Part shown: in pieces, positions 51,276 to 61,111 of the stretch
How positions within the stretch are numbered: the first letter of the stretch is position 1
How the letters are laid out: each line of letters opens with the position of its first letter
Source of the DNA: JBQTGK01 sp052400665
GTDB lineage: Bacteria > Bacteroidota > Bacteroidia > Bacteroidales > Marinifilaceae
Assembly (NCBI GenBank): GCA_052400665.1
Contig: JBQTGK010000002.1
Direction: 5' to 3' (one strand)
Length of the DNA stretch: 64,000 bases
Notes under the pieces: generated by a model
Database searches by the model: none
Told to the model about the DNA's origin: nothing
The model's input: only the letters and a program-made list of their open reading frames with translations
Position numbers and translations under genes: made by a program

Positions 51276-51977
51276 TTAGTAGTTTGAAAGATTAACAATA
51301 TTGCAAGCTACAACACCTGCCGTTTCCGTTCTTAAGCGACTATCGCCAAGAGAAATTTCCTTAAATCCATTTGCTTTTGCCAGCTCTACTTCTTTCTGGC
51401 TAAAATCACCTTCGGGGCCAATTAAGATTAGGCATTTTGATTTGGCCTGACAAAGTTGTTTTAGATGCGTTTTTTCTCCAGGATAGCAGTGAGCAATATA
51501 TTTATCTCCATCGAATTTTGAACTTACCAAATCAGAAAACTTTGTAAGTTTATTTAATACAGGATGGTATGCTTTTAGCGATTGTTTTACTGCCGAAGTA
51601 ACAACTTTAAATAAGCGCTCATGTTTAACTACTTTTCGTTCCGAATGGGTACACAATAAAGGCGTAAATTCACTAATTCCTATTTCAGTACATTTTTCGA
51701 GGAACCATTCTGTTCTATCTATATTTTTGGTTGGAGCAATTGCAATGTGTAAATCGTAATCTAGCTTTCCAAATTCGGTATGCGTTTCTATGCATTCTAC
51801 TGTGCACCTTTTGGGGTGTGCATCTATAATCTTGGCTTTGTAAAGATTACCTTTTCCATCTATTAAGTGAATAGTATCGTCAACTTGCAGGCGTAAAACA
51901 CGAATACAATGTTTCGATTCAACTTCGTTAAGCTGGTAGTATTGATTTTGAATATCGGGAGTATAAAATAAATTCAT
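51276..51977 (-). CDS. rsmE: 16S rRNA (uracil1498-N3)-methyltransferase
   Basis: SPOUT-class methyltransferase, 233 residues. The N-terminal PUA-like domain contains HCIRVLRLQVDDTIHLIDGKG. The C-terminal trefoil-knot domain has KCTEIGISEFTPLLCTHSER, KCLILIGPEGDFSQKEVELA (the SAM-binding knot) and SLGDSRLRTETAGVVA, which are hallmarks of RsmE. It is located 73 bp behind the HD/Pycsar-like gene and 1 bp ahead of the DUF4159 gene. Confidence 0.96.
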   Translation of the reverse strand: MNLFYTPDIQNQYYQLNEVESKHCIRVLRLQVDDTIHLIDGKGNLYKAKIIDAHPKRCTVECIETHTEFGKLDYDLHIAIAPTKNIDRTEWFLEKCTEIGISEFTPLLCTHSERKVVKHERLFKVVTSAVKQSLKAYHPVLNKLTKFSDLVSSKFDGDKYIAHCYPGEKTHLKQLCQAKSKCLILIGPEGDFSQKEVELAKANGFKEISLGDSRLRTETAGVVACNIVNLSNY

Positions 51978-52050
51978 TTATGGGAATCGTTATTTTTTTG
52001 CTGCAAATTTAGTTTTTGTATTTTTATTCTGTCGAATTATTAGTAATAAT

Positions 52051-53244
52051 TTACCAAATAAGTGGTTGATAAATGGCTGCAAGTATAAAAGTAAATACCG
52101 ATAATATTAATCCATACATAAATATAGTGTAGGAAATTCTTAAATATTTATATTTTTTTCCCAGTACTTTTCCTAAGAAATATTGATCTCGAATAAGACT
52201 ATCATACAATTCATCGTAATCGGTCATCATCCCTTTTAATGCTTTAGAATAATCATATAATTCCATGCTATGAAAGTTTCCGAAAAACAGGAGGTTTACA
52301 CGTTTTTTCTTAACGTCTTCTTCAGAAAATTTTCCAGAGGTAACAATTGGTCTGGTTGCCATTACCGAGTATGTGATAGTGAATAGACAAACAATTAATA
52401 GTATTATACATGGAATAATAAAATGCGGAACATCCATTATATTTTTGAAAATGAAAAAGATAGCTGATATGATAATTGAATTAACCGAAATCATTAAATT
52501 GGCTTTTTTATCGGCAATAGAGCTAAGGTTAATCTGGTTTCTTGCTGTAACTTTAAACATGGTTTCGATGCCACGTTGTGGTGCCTTTAATTTTATATTT
52601 TGTCGCTCGAGTTTACCAATGGTTTCGTTTAGTTTTTTTATTTCTTTTTGCTGATAACTTCCAACTTTTTCTACTACTTTTTGATAGTTAGCCTCCTTTT
52701 TTTTAGCAAATACTTTTTTACCGTATTTTGTTTTGTACTGATGATCCTGCAGGAATTTTAATGTTTGTTCCCAATAAGCTTTGGCTGGAATTTCATGTTG
52801 GTACAAATTACTTTTTTCTTCGCGAAGTTTTTCTGAACTTTTTAAATAACTTTTAGATGCGAAATGATGCAGATCTGCATCGCATAAGGCATTGCATATA
52901 AGGCTGTCAGAAGATGGATGAGGTACTTTCGTGTTTAAAATTGCTTGTTCTACCTGATAAATCTTCTCGCTAGGATACTCATTCTTCTGTAAAAACTTTC
53001 TTGCTTTAGCTGCACTGATTTCTTCGTGTTTTGTAAAGTCTTCGTAATATCCTGAATCATGAAACCATGCTGCTAGAATTAGAATCTCTGTCTCTTCTTC
53101 GGATAGCTTAATTTCTGAAGCTATTTTAATTGCATGCTTAACGACTTTTTGGGTATGTTCTAAATTGTGATATGTGAAAATAGGCTTATAAGCTTCTTCA
53201 ATTAAGTTGGTAACATATTTTTCAGCTTCCTGGATAATACTCAT
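52051..53244 (-). CDS. HD-domain phosphohydrolase fused to a Pycsar-effector-like membrane domain (DUF5706)
   Basis: 397 residues. Residues 1-170 are an HD domain: HNLEHT (His26, His30), WFHDSGY (His62-Asp63) and CDADLHHF (Asp122/Asp124). A coiled stretch, about 175-225, links to a C-terminal domain (about 228-397) that reads FKVTARNQINLSSIADKKANLMISVNS and then two hydrophobic segments, a TRPIVTSGKF turn, and two more near the end. This is the DUF5706/Pycsar-effector type of membrane domain that in anti-phage systems responds to cyclic pyrimidine nucleotides. No cyclase is adjacent, and the neighbours are housekeeping, so this may be a stand-alone nucleotide-sensing membrane protein. Confidence 0.82.
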   Translation of the reverse strand: MSIIQEAEKYVTNLIEEAYKPIFTYHNLEHTQKVVKHAIKIASEIKLSEEETEILILAAWFHDSGYYEDFTKHEEISAAKARKFLQKNEYPSEKIYQVEQAILNTKVPHPSSDSLICNALCDADLHHFASKSYLKSSEKLREEKSNLYQHEIPAKAYWEQTLKFLQDHQYKTKYGKKVFAKKKEANYQKVVEKVGSYQQKEIKKLNETIGKLERQNIKLKAPQRGIETMFKVTARNQINLSSIADKKANLMISVNSIIISAIFFIFKNIMDVPHFIIPCIILLIVCLFTITYSVMATRPIVTSGKFSEEDVKKKRVNLLFFGNFHSMELYDYSKALKGMMTDYDELYDSLIRDQYFLGKVLGKKYKYLRISYTIFMYGLILSVFTFILAAIYQPLIW

Positions 53245-53413
53245 GATTATATTTTTTCGGTAAGGATCTATTAAAATTTTAATGATTAAATATAATCATT
53301 AAAGCGGAAATCAATTTATTTATATGGAAGAAATGGCTGTCTAAGCCTTTTTTATTGGGAAATGAGGCTTATTTATGTAATTTTATGGTCCAAATTAAAT
53401 TTTATTCCACCTT

Positions 53414-54346
53414 ATGAAAAAAATAATCAGAGCTACTGTTTTTTTTATCATATTCGCGTTTTTTTTAGAAGCATGTGCAAAGCAAAAGGAAGATGATAAG
53501 ATGATTTATCTGTTTGATAATTATTCTGATTTTCCGTATGATATTTATGAGCCAACAAAAGTTTTTAAGCTAAAAGATCAGTTGCGGGAGATTTCAGGAC
53601 TTACTTATTACGACGACAAATCATTGCTTTGCATAAATGATGAAAAAGGGATTGTATACAAATATCACCTAAAGAAAAAAAAGATTACTAAAAAATATGA
53701 GTTCGATAAAGCTGGTGATTACGAAGGAATCGAAAGGATTGGTTCTTTTGTGTATGTTCTGCGTTCAGATGGAAATATTTTTGAAGTAGAGCATTTAAAA
53801 GACAAAAAGATTAGTTCTGCTAAGTTGCCTACTTTTCTTAATGCAGGAAATAACACCGAAGGTTTAGCTTACGATCCGGGAAGTAATTCTTTATTAATTG
53901 CCTGTAAGGGAAATCCCGCAAAAAAAAATAAGTATATAGGTAAAAGAGCCATTTATAAATATTCTTTAGATAAGCATGAACTGGCACATAAACCTGTGTA
54001 TTTAATAGATCAGGATGAGATACGTAGACTTCTTGAGTTTAATGGATATGCACGCTTGTCTGTTAGGTTTATGGAAAGTATTAATCCATCGCAAGGTGAT
54101 TTAACATTTCAACCTTCAGCAATTGCTACTCATCCTATTACAAAAAATATTTATGTTTTAGGTTCTGTTGGAAAATTATTGCTTGTTCTTCATCCAAATG
54201 GAAAAATTTTATCAATTGTAAAATTAAAAAGAAAGATATTTCGACAGCCCGAAGGAATCTGTTTTTCGCCCGATGGCACAATGTTTATTTCCAATGAAGG
54301 AAAGGGAAGTAAGGGTAATATTTTACAATTTAAATATAAAAACTAG
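53414..54346 (+). CDS. Lipoprotein of the SdiA-regulated/beta-propeller type
   Basis: 310 residues. Lipoprotein signal MKKIIRATVFFIIFAFFLEAC with lipobox LEAC (Cys21). The body is a beta-propeller of the SdiA-regulated/YjiK-like kind: LREISGLTYYDDKSLLCIND, DYEGIERIGSFVYVLRSDGNIFEV, NNTEGLAYDPGSNSLLIACKG, and RQPEGICFSPDGTMFISNEG. Aspartate/glutamate-rich loops suggest metal or sugar-phosphate binding. It is directly ahead of a large outer-membrane protein gene (28 bp gap), likely the same operon. Confidence 0.85.
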   Translation: MKKIIRATVFFIIFAFFLEACAKQKEDDKMIYLFDNYSDFPYDIYEPTKVFKLKDQLREISGLTYYDDKSLLCINDEKGIVYKYHLKKKKITKKYEFDKAGDYEGIERIGSFVYVLRSDGNIFEVEHLKDKKISSAKLPTFLNAGNNTEGLAYDPGSNSLLIACKGNPAKKNKYIGKRAIYKYSLDKHELAHKPVYLIDQDEIRRLLEFNGYARLSVRFMESINPSQGDLTFQPSAIATHPITKNIYVLGSVGKLLLVLHPNGKILSIVKLKRKIFRQPEGICFSPDGTMFISNEGKGSKGNILQFKYKN

Positions 54347-54374
54347 TATCCATAAGTTTTATAGGATAAACATA

Positions 54375-57300
54375 ATGTGTATGAGAAAAATATTTTTGTT
54401 TTTGGGATTACTGATAAATGTAGTTTGTGTTTGTGCTCAGAATAATTTTATTTCTGATGCTCCAGATGGAAAATTATTAGATCATAGTATTTTTTTTATC
54501 GGAGATTTGGGAGAAGATGATATTGTGAAGTCTAATCTGGCTATGCTACAAGAGCAGATGAGTGAGGCAAACACAAAAGCGACGCTCGTTTTTTTAGGCA
54601 ATTCAATTGGTAAAAATTATGCCCACGAGGATATTGATGAGATAAATGAAGGAGACAAAAATTTAATTGACTTACTAGATTTAGCTAAAAACTGTAAAGG
54701 TGAGGTAATTTTTCTACCCGGCGAAAAAGAATGGAACCAGGGTCATAAGCATGGTTGGGAAGCTATTATGAATCTCGAAACCTATGTTGAAGATTATATT
54801 GGTAAAGGAGATGTGTTTTTACCTTCGGGAGGATGTCCCGGACCGGTTGAAATAAATTTGACCGATGAAATTGTGCTTTTAGTTGTTGACTCGCAATGGT
54901 GGTTGCATGCTGAAGATAAACCTGAAGCAGAATGTGGACTCGAGAATCCTTCTGATTTTTTAATTCTGATCAGTGATGCCTTAAAGAGAAATAAAAATAA
55001 GAAAATTGTTTTTGCTTCTCATCATCCAATGTATAGCGCAGGAAAACATGGGGGAAATTTCCCGTTTCCCGGACCGGTGGAGTTGTATAGAAAAGTTATT
55101 GGTACTCAACAAGATTTTGCATATCCATATTATAAACAAATGAGGTATATGGGGAGAAAATTGTTTAAGGGTACGGATAACATTATTACTGTTGGATCTC
55201 ATGATAATAGTCTTCAGTTTACAGAGAAAAATTCTTCGTTCTTTGTAGTTTCTGGTTCGGGAAGTAAAACCGATTATGTTTCTAATAAAAAAATGGATTT
55301 TGCTGCCCGTGAAATTGGATTTTCGCGATTGAATTTTTATTCGAATGATGAGGTTTGGATAGAGATGTGGTCAGTTGGAAAGAATGGAGAACAGGATCCG
55401 AGAGCAATATTTAGAAAGAAATTATATACCAAAAAAGTGCTCTCGGAGGAAGATTTAGCTAAAAAATATGAATCTCTTGATTTTTCAGACAGTACCATAA
55501 CAATAGCGGCAAGTAATCTATACGATACCGATAGTAAAAGCAAAAGGCAAATTATGGGAAATAATTACCGAGAAGATTGGTCTACCCCCATAAAAGTACC
55601 TGTTTTTGATATCGCAAAAGAAAAAGGAGGCTTGCGTATTTTAAAGCGCGGAGGCGGACAACAAACCCGATCATTGCGTTTGCAGGCCAAAAATGGTAAG
55701 CAGTATGTACTTCGATCGGTAGAGAAATATACCGAAAAGGCTATTCCAGACATATTAAGAGGAACTTTTGCCGCAAAAATTGTTCAGGATGGAATTTCAG
55801 AATCATATCCTTATGCAGCAATAGCAGTTCCTAAATTAGCCGAAGCGATTGGTGTTTATCATGCCAATCCTAAAATTGTTTATGTACCCGACGATCCTCG
55901 TTTTGGAATTTATCAGGAAGATTTTAAAAATGAGCTTTATTTGTTTGAGGAAAGACCCAAAGGAAACATGGAAGATGAGGATAGTTTTGGAAATACTACC
56001 GAAGTGATAGGTACCGATAAATTAATAGAAAAAAGATTTAAAAATAGTGAGCTTCAGATAGACGAGACAGCAGTTCTAAAAGCCCGATTATTTGATGTTT
56101 TTCTTAACGATTGGGATAGGCATGACGATCAGTGGAGATGGGCTATCTTTAAAAAAGATGGTAAAGAAATTGCTCGCCCAATACCCAGAGATCGCGACCA
56201 GGTATTTTTCTATAGCGATGGAAAATTACCCTGGCTAATACGCAGAAAATGGGCAATGCCGAAATTTCAGGTATTCGATTCTATTGCCGAAAATGTGGTT
56301 GGACTAGGGGTTAATGCCAGATATTTTGACCGGAATTTCTTGCAGTCGAAAAATAAGGAAGACTGGCTGCAAATGGCAGAAGAATTAAAATTTAAATTGA
56401 GCGACGAAATTATCGAAAATGCAATTAAAGATTTACCGCCAGAAGTTTATGAAATATCCGGAAAGGAAATAGAAGCTAAGTTAAAAGCGAGAAGAGAACA
56501 ATTACCCGCACTGGCAAATGATTTTTATAACTTTTTAGCCAAACAAGTTGATGTGGTTGGGACAAACGAAAATGAAGATTTTTCGGCTAAATGGGATAAG
56601 GAAGGTAATCTTAAAGTTAAGGTTCACCGATTGAGCAAGAAAGGCAATAAAAAAGAAAAATTATTTGAACGTAAATTTATAAATGGCGAAACCGATGAGG
56701 TAAGAATTTATGGTTTAAGTGGCAAGGATGAGTTTGATGTTAAAGGTAAAAATGTAAGAGGTGTTGTATTAAAAGTTGTTGGGGGAAAAGGAAAAGACAA
56801 ATATAAAGTTGAAAAAACAAAACGAGCGAATCTTACTATTTACGATAAATCGAAAACTAAAATAAAAGGTGATGGTGCTTTTAAGAATCGTTTGTCTAAA
56901 AATTCTAATGTAAATGTGTACGACAGAAAATCGTTTAAATATGATATTATTAGTCCGGCAGCGAATTTAAATTTTGTTAGTGATGATGGATTAATATTTG
57001 GTGCAGGATTTAATATTAAAAAACAAAACTTTAGAAAAGAACCTTATGGCTCATTACACAAGTTTATTTTTAACTATTCTTTTATGTATCCCTCGATAGA
57101 ATTTAAGTATTCTGGCGAAATAACAGGTATTATTGGTAATCTCGATTTGTTGGGAACTTTTAATTATAATACACCTAATTTTCAGGGATATTATTACGGA
57201 TTAGGAAATGAAACGGTAAATCCTCATTTGGATGATAATGAGTACAACAGAATTCGAATGGGACGAGTAGAAATATATCCAAAATTAAGAAAGAAAATAA

Positions 57301-57995
57301 GTGTAAACCAAAGTGTTTCTTTTGGTCCTTTTTATGAGCAGTTAGAGCTTAAGGCTACTCCCGGTCGTTTTATTACTGATTTTACCAATATGGCCAATAA
57401 TTTAGATTTTAATACTGATTTTGCTACCAGAAGATATTTGGGTGTAGGTTTTCATCATAAATTAGATACCCGGGATAATAAAACAATACCCAGTCGTGGA
57501 ATTTACTGGTTAAGCAGCTGGAAATTTTATAGAGGATTAGGACAAAATGATCATAATTTTCAGAAAATGGAAAGTGATTTGCGCTTGTATACAAGTCTTG
57601 GGCGGCCACAGAGAAGCATATTAGCGGTGCGTCTTGGTGCAGCTCACAATACAAGTGGTTATTCGTTTTATCAGGCCAATAAATTGGGATTAAAATCGAA
57701 CTTAAGAGGATATCGTCAGGATAGATTTGCAGGTGATGATATCGTATATCAGAATACTGATTTTAGATTTAGATTGGCTAAATTTAAATCGTATTTTCTA
57801 GGAGGAGAAATGGGAGTTTTAGCTTTTAATGATTTTGGTCGGGTATGGCTAAATGGCGAGAGCTCAAATGAATGGCATCATGGATATGGAGGTGGACTTT
57901 GGATTTCACCTTTTAAACTAATGGTAATAACTGCCAATTATGGAATGTCGGAAGAAGAGAATATCTTCTCTCTGGAGTTTAAATATATGTTTTAA
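54375..57995 (+). CDS. Giant outer-membrane protein: degenerate metallophosphoesterase head + barrel tail
   Basis: 1206 residues from ATG at 54375 (54381 also possible); starts further upstream would lie inside the lipoprotein gene. Signal peptide MRKIFLFLGLLINVVCVCAQ. Residues 30-330 align in layout with purple-acid-like phosphoesterases, including GGCPGPVEINLTDEIVLLVVDSQWW and ASHHPMYSAGKHGGNF. However, metal motifs are eroded: GD-type Asp44 is kept, but GDN reads GNS (76-77), GNHD reads GEKE (116-119) and GHxH reads GSHDN (274-278). Later parts include DVFLNDWDRHDDQWRWAIF, a kinase-like or CotH-like block, and the C-terminal 300 residues are outer-membrane strands with LGLKSNLRGYRQDRFAGDD, typical of BamA/D15-type surface antigens. 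It ends in Phe, as barrels do. Confidence 0.82.
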   Translation: MCMRKIFLFLGLLINVVCVCAQNNFISDAPDGKLLDHSIFFIGDLGEDDIVKSNLAMLQEQMSEANTKATLVFLGNSIGKNYAHEDIDEINEGDKNLIDLLDLAKNCKGEVIFLPGEKEWNQGHKHGWEAIMNLETYVEDYIGKGDVFLPSGGCPGPVEINLTDEIVLLVVDSQWWLHAEDKPEAECGLENPSDFLILISDALKRNKNKKIVFASHHPMYSAGKHGGNFPFPGPVELYRKVIGTQQDFAYPYYKQMRYMGRKLFKGTDNIITVGSHDNSLQFTEKNSSFFVVSGSGSKTDYVSNKKMDFAAREIGFSRLNFYSNDEVWIEMWSVGKNGEQDPRAIFRKKLYTKKVLSEEDLAKKYESLDFSDSTITIAASNLYDTDSKSKRQIMGNNYREDWSTPIKVPVFDIAKEKGGLRILKRGGGQQTRSLRLQAKNGKQYVLRSVEKYTEKAIPDILRGTFAAKIVQDGISESYPYAAIAVPKLAEAIGVYHANPKIVYVPDDPRFGIYQEDFKNELYLFEERPKGNMEDEDSFGNTTEVIGTDKLIEKRFKNSELQIDETAVLKARLFDVFLNDWDRHDDQWRWAIFKKDGKEIARPIPRDRDQVFFYSDGKLPWLIRRKWAMPKFQVFDSIAENVVGLGVNARYFDRNFLQSKNKEDWLQMAEELKFKLSDEIIENAIKDLPPEVYEISGKEIEAKLKARREQLPALANDFYNFLAKQVDVVGTNENEDFSAKWDKEGNLKVKVHRLSKKGNKKEKLFERKFINGETDEVRIYGLSGKDEFDVKGKNVRGVVLKVVGGKGKDKYKVEKTKRANLTIYDKSKTKIKGDGAFKNRLSKNSNVNVYDRKSFKYDIISPAANLNFVSDDGLIFGAGFNIKKQNFRKEPYGSLHKFIFNYSFMYPSIEFKYSGEITGIIGNLDLLGTFNYNTPNFQGYYYGLGNETVNPHLDDNEYNRIRMGRVEIYPKLRKKISVNQSVSFGPFYEQLELKATPGRFITDFTNMANNLDFNTDFATRRYLGVGFHHKLDTRDNKTIPSRGIYWLSSWKFYRGLGQNDHNFQKMESDLRLYTSLGRPQRSILAVRLGAAHNTSGYSFYQANKLGLKSNLRGYRQDRFAGDDIVYQNTDFRFRLAKFKSYFLGGEMGVLAFNDFGRVWLNGESSNEWHHGYGGGLWISPFKLMVITANYGMSEEENIFSLEFKYMF

Positions 57996-58007
57996 TAGAG
58001 GAATTAA

Positions 58008-58038
58008 TTGAACACAATAAGTTAAATTTCTATTTTTG
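58008..58038 (+). promoter_or_regulatory. topB promoter
   Basis: TTG at 58008-58010, 20 bases, TATTTTTG at 58031-58038: full consensus match, 33 bp before the topB ATG. Confidence 0.65.
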
Positions 58039-58071
58039 ACTTATAAATAAGATAAGGAAAACTATTAGCGA

Positions 58072-60441
58072 ATGAAAGTTTGTATTGCCGAGAAACCAAG
58101 TGTAGCAAGAGAGATTGCTTTAATTATAGGTGCAAAGTCGAAAAAAGACGGTTATTTTGAAGGAAATGGATATCAGGTATCCTGGACTTTTGGACACTTG
58201 TGTACTCTTAAAGAACCTCACGAGTACAATTTGAACTGGAAATATTGGCATTTAAACGATCTTCCTATTATTCCTCCTCGTTTTAGTATTCGTGTAATTC
58301 CTGATAAAGGAGTGCAAAAGCAATTCGATGTTCTGGAGAAATTAATTGCCGGAGCCGATGAGGTTATAAATTGTGGTGATGCAGGAATAGAAGGAGAAGT
58401 TATTCAACGCTGGGTGCTGCACAAAGCAAAGTGTAAGGTACCAATAAAACGACTTTGGATTTCTTCTTTAACAGAGGAAGCCATTCGCGAAGGATTTCAG
58501 AATTTGAGAGATGGCAGCGAATTTGATAAATTATATGCCGCAGGATCTTCACGTTCTATTGGCGACTGGCTTTTAGGGATTAATGCCACCCGATTGTATA
58601 CTTTAAAATATTCGAATGGGAAATCGGTTCTGTCTATCGGACGGGTACAAACACCTACTTTGGCTTTAATTGTTAATCGCCAAAAAGAAATAGAAAATTT
58701 TAAACCACAAACCTATTGGGAGCTAAAAACGGTTTATCGCGAGGTTAGTTTTGCAGCAACCAGAGGTCGATTCGACAATAAAGAGGAAGGAATTTCCTTT
58801 TTAGAAAAAATAAAACCCGAGCCATTTGAAATTGTATCAGTAGAAAAAAAGAGTGGGAAAGAACAGCCACCACGTTTGTATGATTTAACATCATTACAAG
58901 TAGATTGCAACCGAAAATTTAGTTTTTCTGCCGAAGATACTTTGCGAATTATTCAGAGTTTATATGAGAAAAAGTTAACAACTTATCCAAGGGTTGATAC
59001 AACTTATCTTACCAATGATATTTATAAAAAAGTACCAGGAATACTAAAAAAATTAACTCCTTATAAAGATTTTGCAGAACCTTTACTGAAAGATAAGATA
59101 AGAAAATCGAAGAAAGTATTCGACGATAAAAAGGTGACTGATCACCATGCTATTATTCCTACAGGAGTAAATCCTTCGGGAATTAATTACGATGAGAAGC
59201 AGGTTTACGATTTGGTAACAAGGCGTTTCCTTTCTGTATTTTATCCCGATTGCAAGGTGAGTAATACCACGGTAATGGGTAAAGTTACTGATATAGATTT
59301 TAAAGCGACAGGAAAACAGATTCTTGATCCGGGGTGGCGTGTTTTGTATGCCAAAGATAGTAATGTAGGCGAAGGAGTAATATTGCCGGCTTTCGAAAAA
59401 GGAGAGAGAGGGGAGCATTCGCCCGATTTTGCCGAAAAACAAACTCAGGCGCCAAAATATTATTCCGAGGCAAGTTTGCTTAGGGCAATGGAAACAGCTG
59501 GTAAACAGGTTGATGATGATGAGCTTCGTGATTTAATGAAGGAGAATGGAATTGGTCGTCCGTCAACTCGTGCAAATATTATCGAGACTTTGTTTAAGCG
59601 CCGATATATTCGTAAAGAAAAGAAAAGACTTGTTGCTACTGTTACTGGTGTTCAATTGATTGATACCATACAAAATGAATTGCTAAAATCGGCAGAGTTA
59701 ACTGGGCAATGGGAGAAAAAACTAAAAGATATTGAGCTGGGCAATTACGAAGTAAATCAGTTTATGGCCGAGCTAAAGAATATGGTTGTTGGTATAGTAT
59801 GGGATGTGAAATCCAGAAAAAATATTAGCCAGATAGAGGTCATTGACGAAGAAAAAGAGAAGGAAAAAAAGAAAGCAGAAGCCAAATCCAAAAAGAAAAA
59901 ACCAACTACTGCCGATCTTTCTTGTCCAAAATGTAAGGAAGGAAAAATTGTGAAAGGGAAAAGTGCTTTTGGTTGTACAAACTATAAAAATGGTTGTGAT
60001 ATTCGAATACCTTTCGAATTTGCAGGAAAAAAACTTACCGATAAACAGGTTGAAGCACTTGTATTAAAAGGTAAAACTCCCAAAATTAAAGGTTTTGTTA
60101 TTGATGGTGTGAAGAAAAATGGTAATGTGGTTCTTAATCCTGATTTTACGCTGAGTTTATTAGAAGAAGAGAAGGAAGTATGGACGTGTCCTAAGTGTAA
60201 AACAGGAAACTTACTGAAAGGAAAAGCTGCCTATGGATGTTCTAACTACAAGAATGGTTGTAAGTTCATAGTTCCTTTTGTGTTTATGGATAAGAAACTT
60301 AGCGAAGCACAAATTAAATCTCTGGTAACACAACAAAAAACAGGATTAATTAAAGGTTTTACCGATCCGCAAAGCAAAGAGAAGGTAAATGGTAAGCTTA
60401 TTCTGAATAACGAAGGACAAATTATTTTTGGAAGACAGTAA
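58072..60441 (+). CDS. topB: DNA topoisomerase III (type IA)
   Basis: 789 residues. TOPRIM domain at the start (KVCIAEKPSVAREIALIIGA, NCGDAGIEGEVIQRW), catalytic Tyr305 in LTTYPRVDTTYL, and SIGRVQTPTLALIVNRQKEIE and GIGRPSTRANIIETL, which are the type IA blocks. The C-terminus, after a Lys/Glu-rich linker, has two repeated zinc-binding modules (about residues 620-690 and 703-770) of the form CPKC...GCTNYKNGC and CPKC...GCSNYKNGC. This domain set is TopB, not TopA. A consensus promoter lies upstream. Confidence 0.96.
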   Translation: MKVCIAEKPSVAREIALIIGAKSKKDGYFEGNGYQVSWTFGHLCTLKEPHEYNLNWKYWHLNDLPIIPPRFSIRVIPDKGVQKQFDVLEKLIAGADEVINCGDAGIEGEVIQRWVLHKAKCKVPIKRLWISSLTEEAIREGFQNLRDGSEFDKLYAAGSSRSIGDWLLGINATRLYTLKYSNGKSVLSIGRVQTPTLALIVNRQKEIENFKPQTYWELKTVYREVSFAATRGRFDNKEEGISFLEKIKPEPFEIVSVEKKSGKEQPPRLYDLTSLQVDCNRKFSFSAEDTLRIIQSLYEKKLTTYPRVDTTYLTNDIYKKVPGILKKLTPYKDFAEPLLKDKIRKSKKVFDDKKVTDHHAIIPTGVNPSGINYDEKQVYDLVTRRFLSVFYPDCKVSNTTVMGKVTDIDFKATGKQILDPGWRVLYAKDSNVGEGVILPAFEKGERGEHSPDFAEKQTQAPKYYSEASLLRAMETAGKQVDDDELRDLMKENGIGRPSTRANIIETLFKRRYIRKEKKRLVATVTGVQLIDTIQNELLKSAELTGQWEKKLKDIELGNYEVNQFMAELKNMVVGIVWDVKSRKNISQIEVIDEEKEKEKKKAEAKSKKKKPTTADLSCPKCKEGKIVKGKSAFGCTNYKNGCDIRIPFEFAGKKLTDKQVEALVLKGKTPKIKGFVIDGVKKNGNVVLNPDFTLSLLEEEKEVWTCPKCKTGNLLKGKAAYGCSNYKNGCKFIVPFVFMDKKLSEAQIKSLVTQQKTGLIKGFTDPQSKEKVNGKLILNNEGQIIFGRQ

Positions 60442-60594
60442 TCTGCTTAATAGGAATACAATAAGCAATTATTAGTTGATGTAAAACAAAAATTCAGTTA
60501 ATAAAATAAATTACTCGAATTCTATTTTACAGAATTGAATTTTCGCCCAGCCAGTTGCGAACTAATAATTATTTATAAAGCCTATGTTCTGCTA

Positions 60595-61095
60595 TTATCC
60601 TTTGTGTTTTTTTGGAAATTCGTACAATGAGATTTTTCCAGTTCTGGCTTCAATTTCGTTCCATTTATCTACATTAAATTCGATATCAATAACTGTACAG
60701 GTGGGTACATAATCGTAGAATTCTCGGCTTAAATTAAAGGCCAAATATTCAATACTTGGATTGTGCCCGACAACCATAATGCAATCCTTGTTTTCGCCGT
60801 ATTTATCTAACATTCCCAAAAAATCATGAGTAGTAAAGCCATCGTACAATTTATCTAACTGTATGATTTTTTCGTTCGGATAGTTTAAATTTTCAGCAAA
60901 CAAATTAGCTGTTTGAATGGCTCTGTTGGCCGTACTTGAAATTATGAGGTCGGGTATTGCATTTTTTAACAATAATTTTTTAGCAATTAAATTAGAATCG
61001 TTAATTCCACGATCTTTTAAATTTCGTTGAAAATCAGTGATATCATATCTAATGACTTCTGTTTTTGCATGTCGTACCAAAAAAAGACGTTTCAT
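60595..61095 (-). CDS. sixA: SixA-type phosphohistidine phosphatase
   Basis: 166 residues from ATG at 61095; the longer start at 61119 would overlap ppk1. Histidine phosphatase superfamily: LFLVRHAKTEV carries the catalytic RHxK/RHG-type histidine, LIISSTANRAIQTANLFAEN and MVVGHNPSIEYLAF contain the second catalytic His and phosphate-pocket residues. SixA acts on phosphohistidine proteins in E. coli; here it is placed behind polyphosphate kinase with a 16-bp gap, a pairing seen in other bacteria, so a link with phosphate metabolism is plausible. Confidence 0.92.
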   Translation of the reverse strand: MKRLFLVRHAKTEVIRYDITDFQRNLKDRGINDSNLIAKKLLLKNAIPDLIISSTANRAIQTANLFAENLNYPNEKIIQLDKLYDGFTTHDFLGMLDKYGENKDCIMVVGHNPSIEYLAFNLSREFYDYVPTCTVIDIEFNVDKWNEIEARTGKISLYEFPKKHKG

Positions 61096-61111
61096 ACTTA
61101 GGCTTTTTTTA

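Noticed and set aside
54273..54374. Extended N-terminus of the giant outer-membrane protein
   Set aside because: The extension overlaps the end of the lipoprotein gene and would hide the signal peptide that begins at MRKIFLFLGL.
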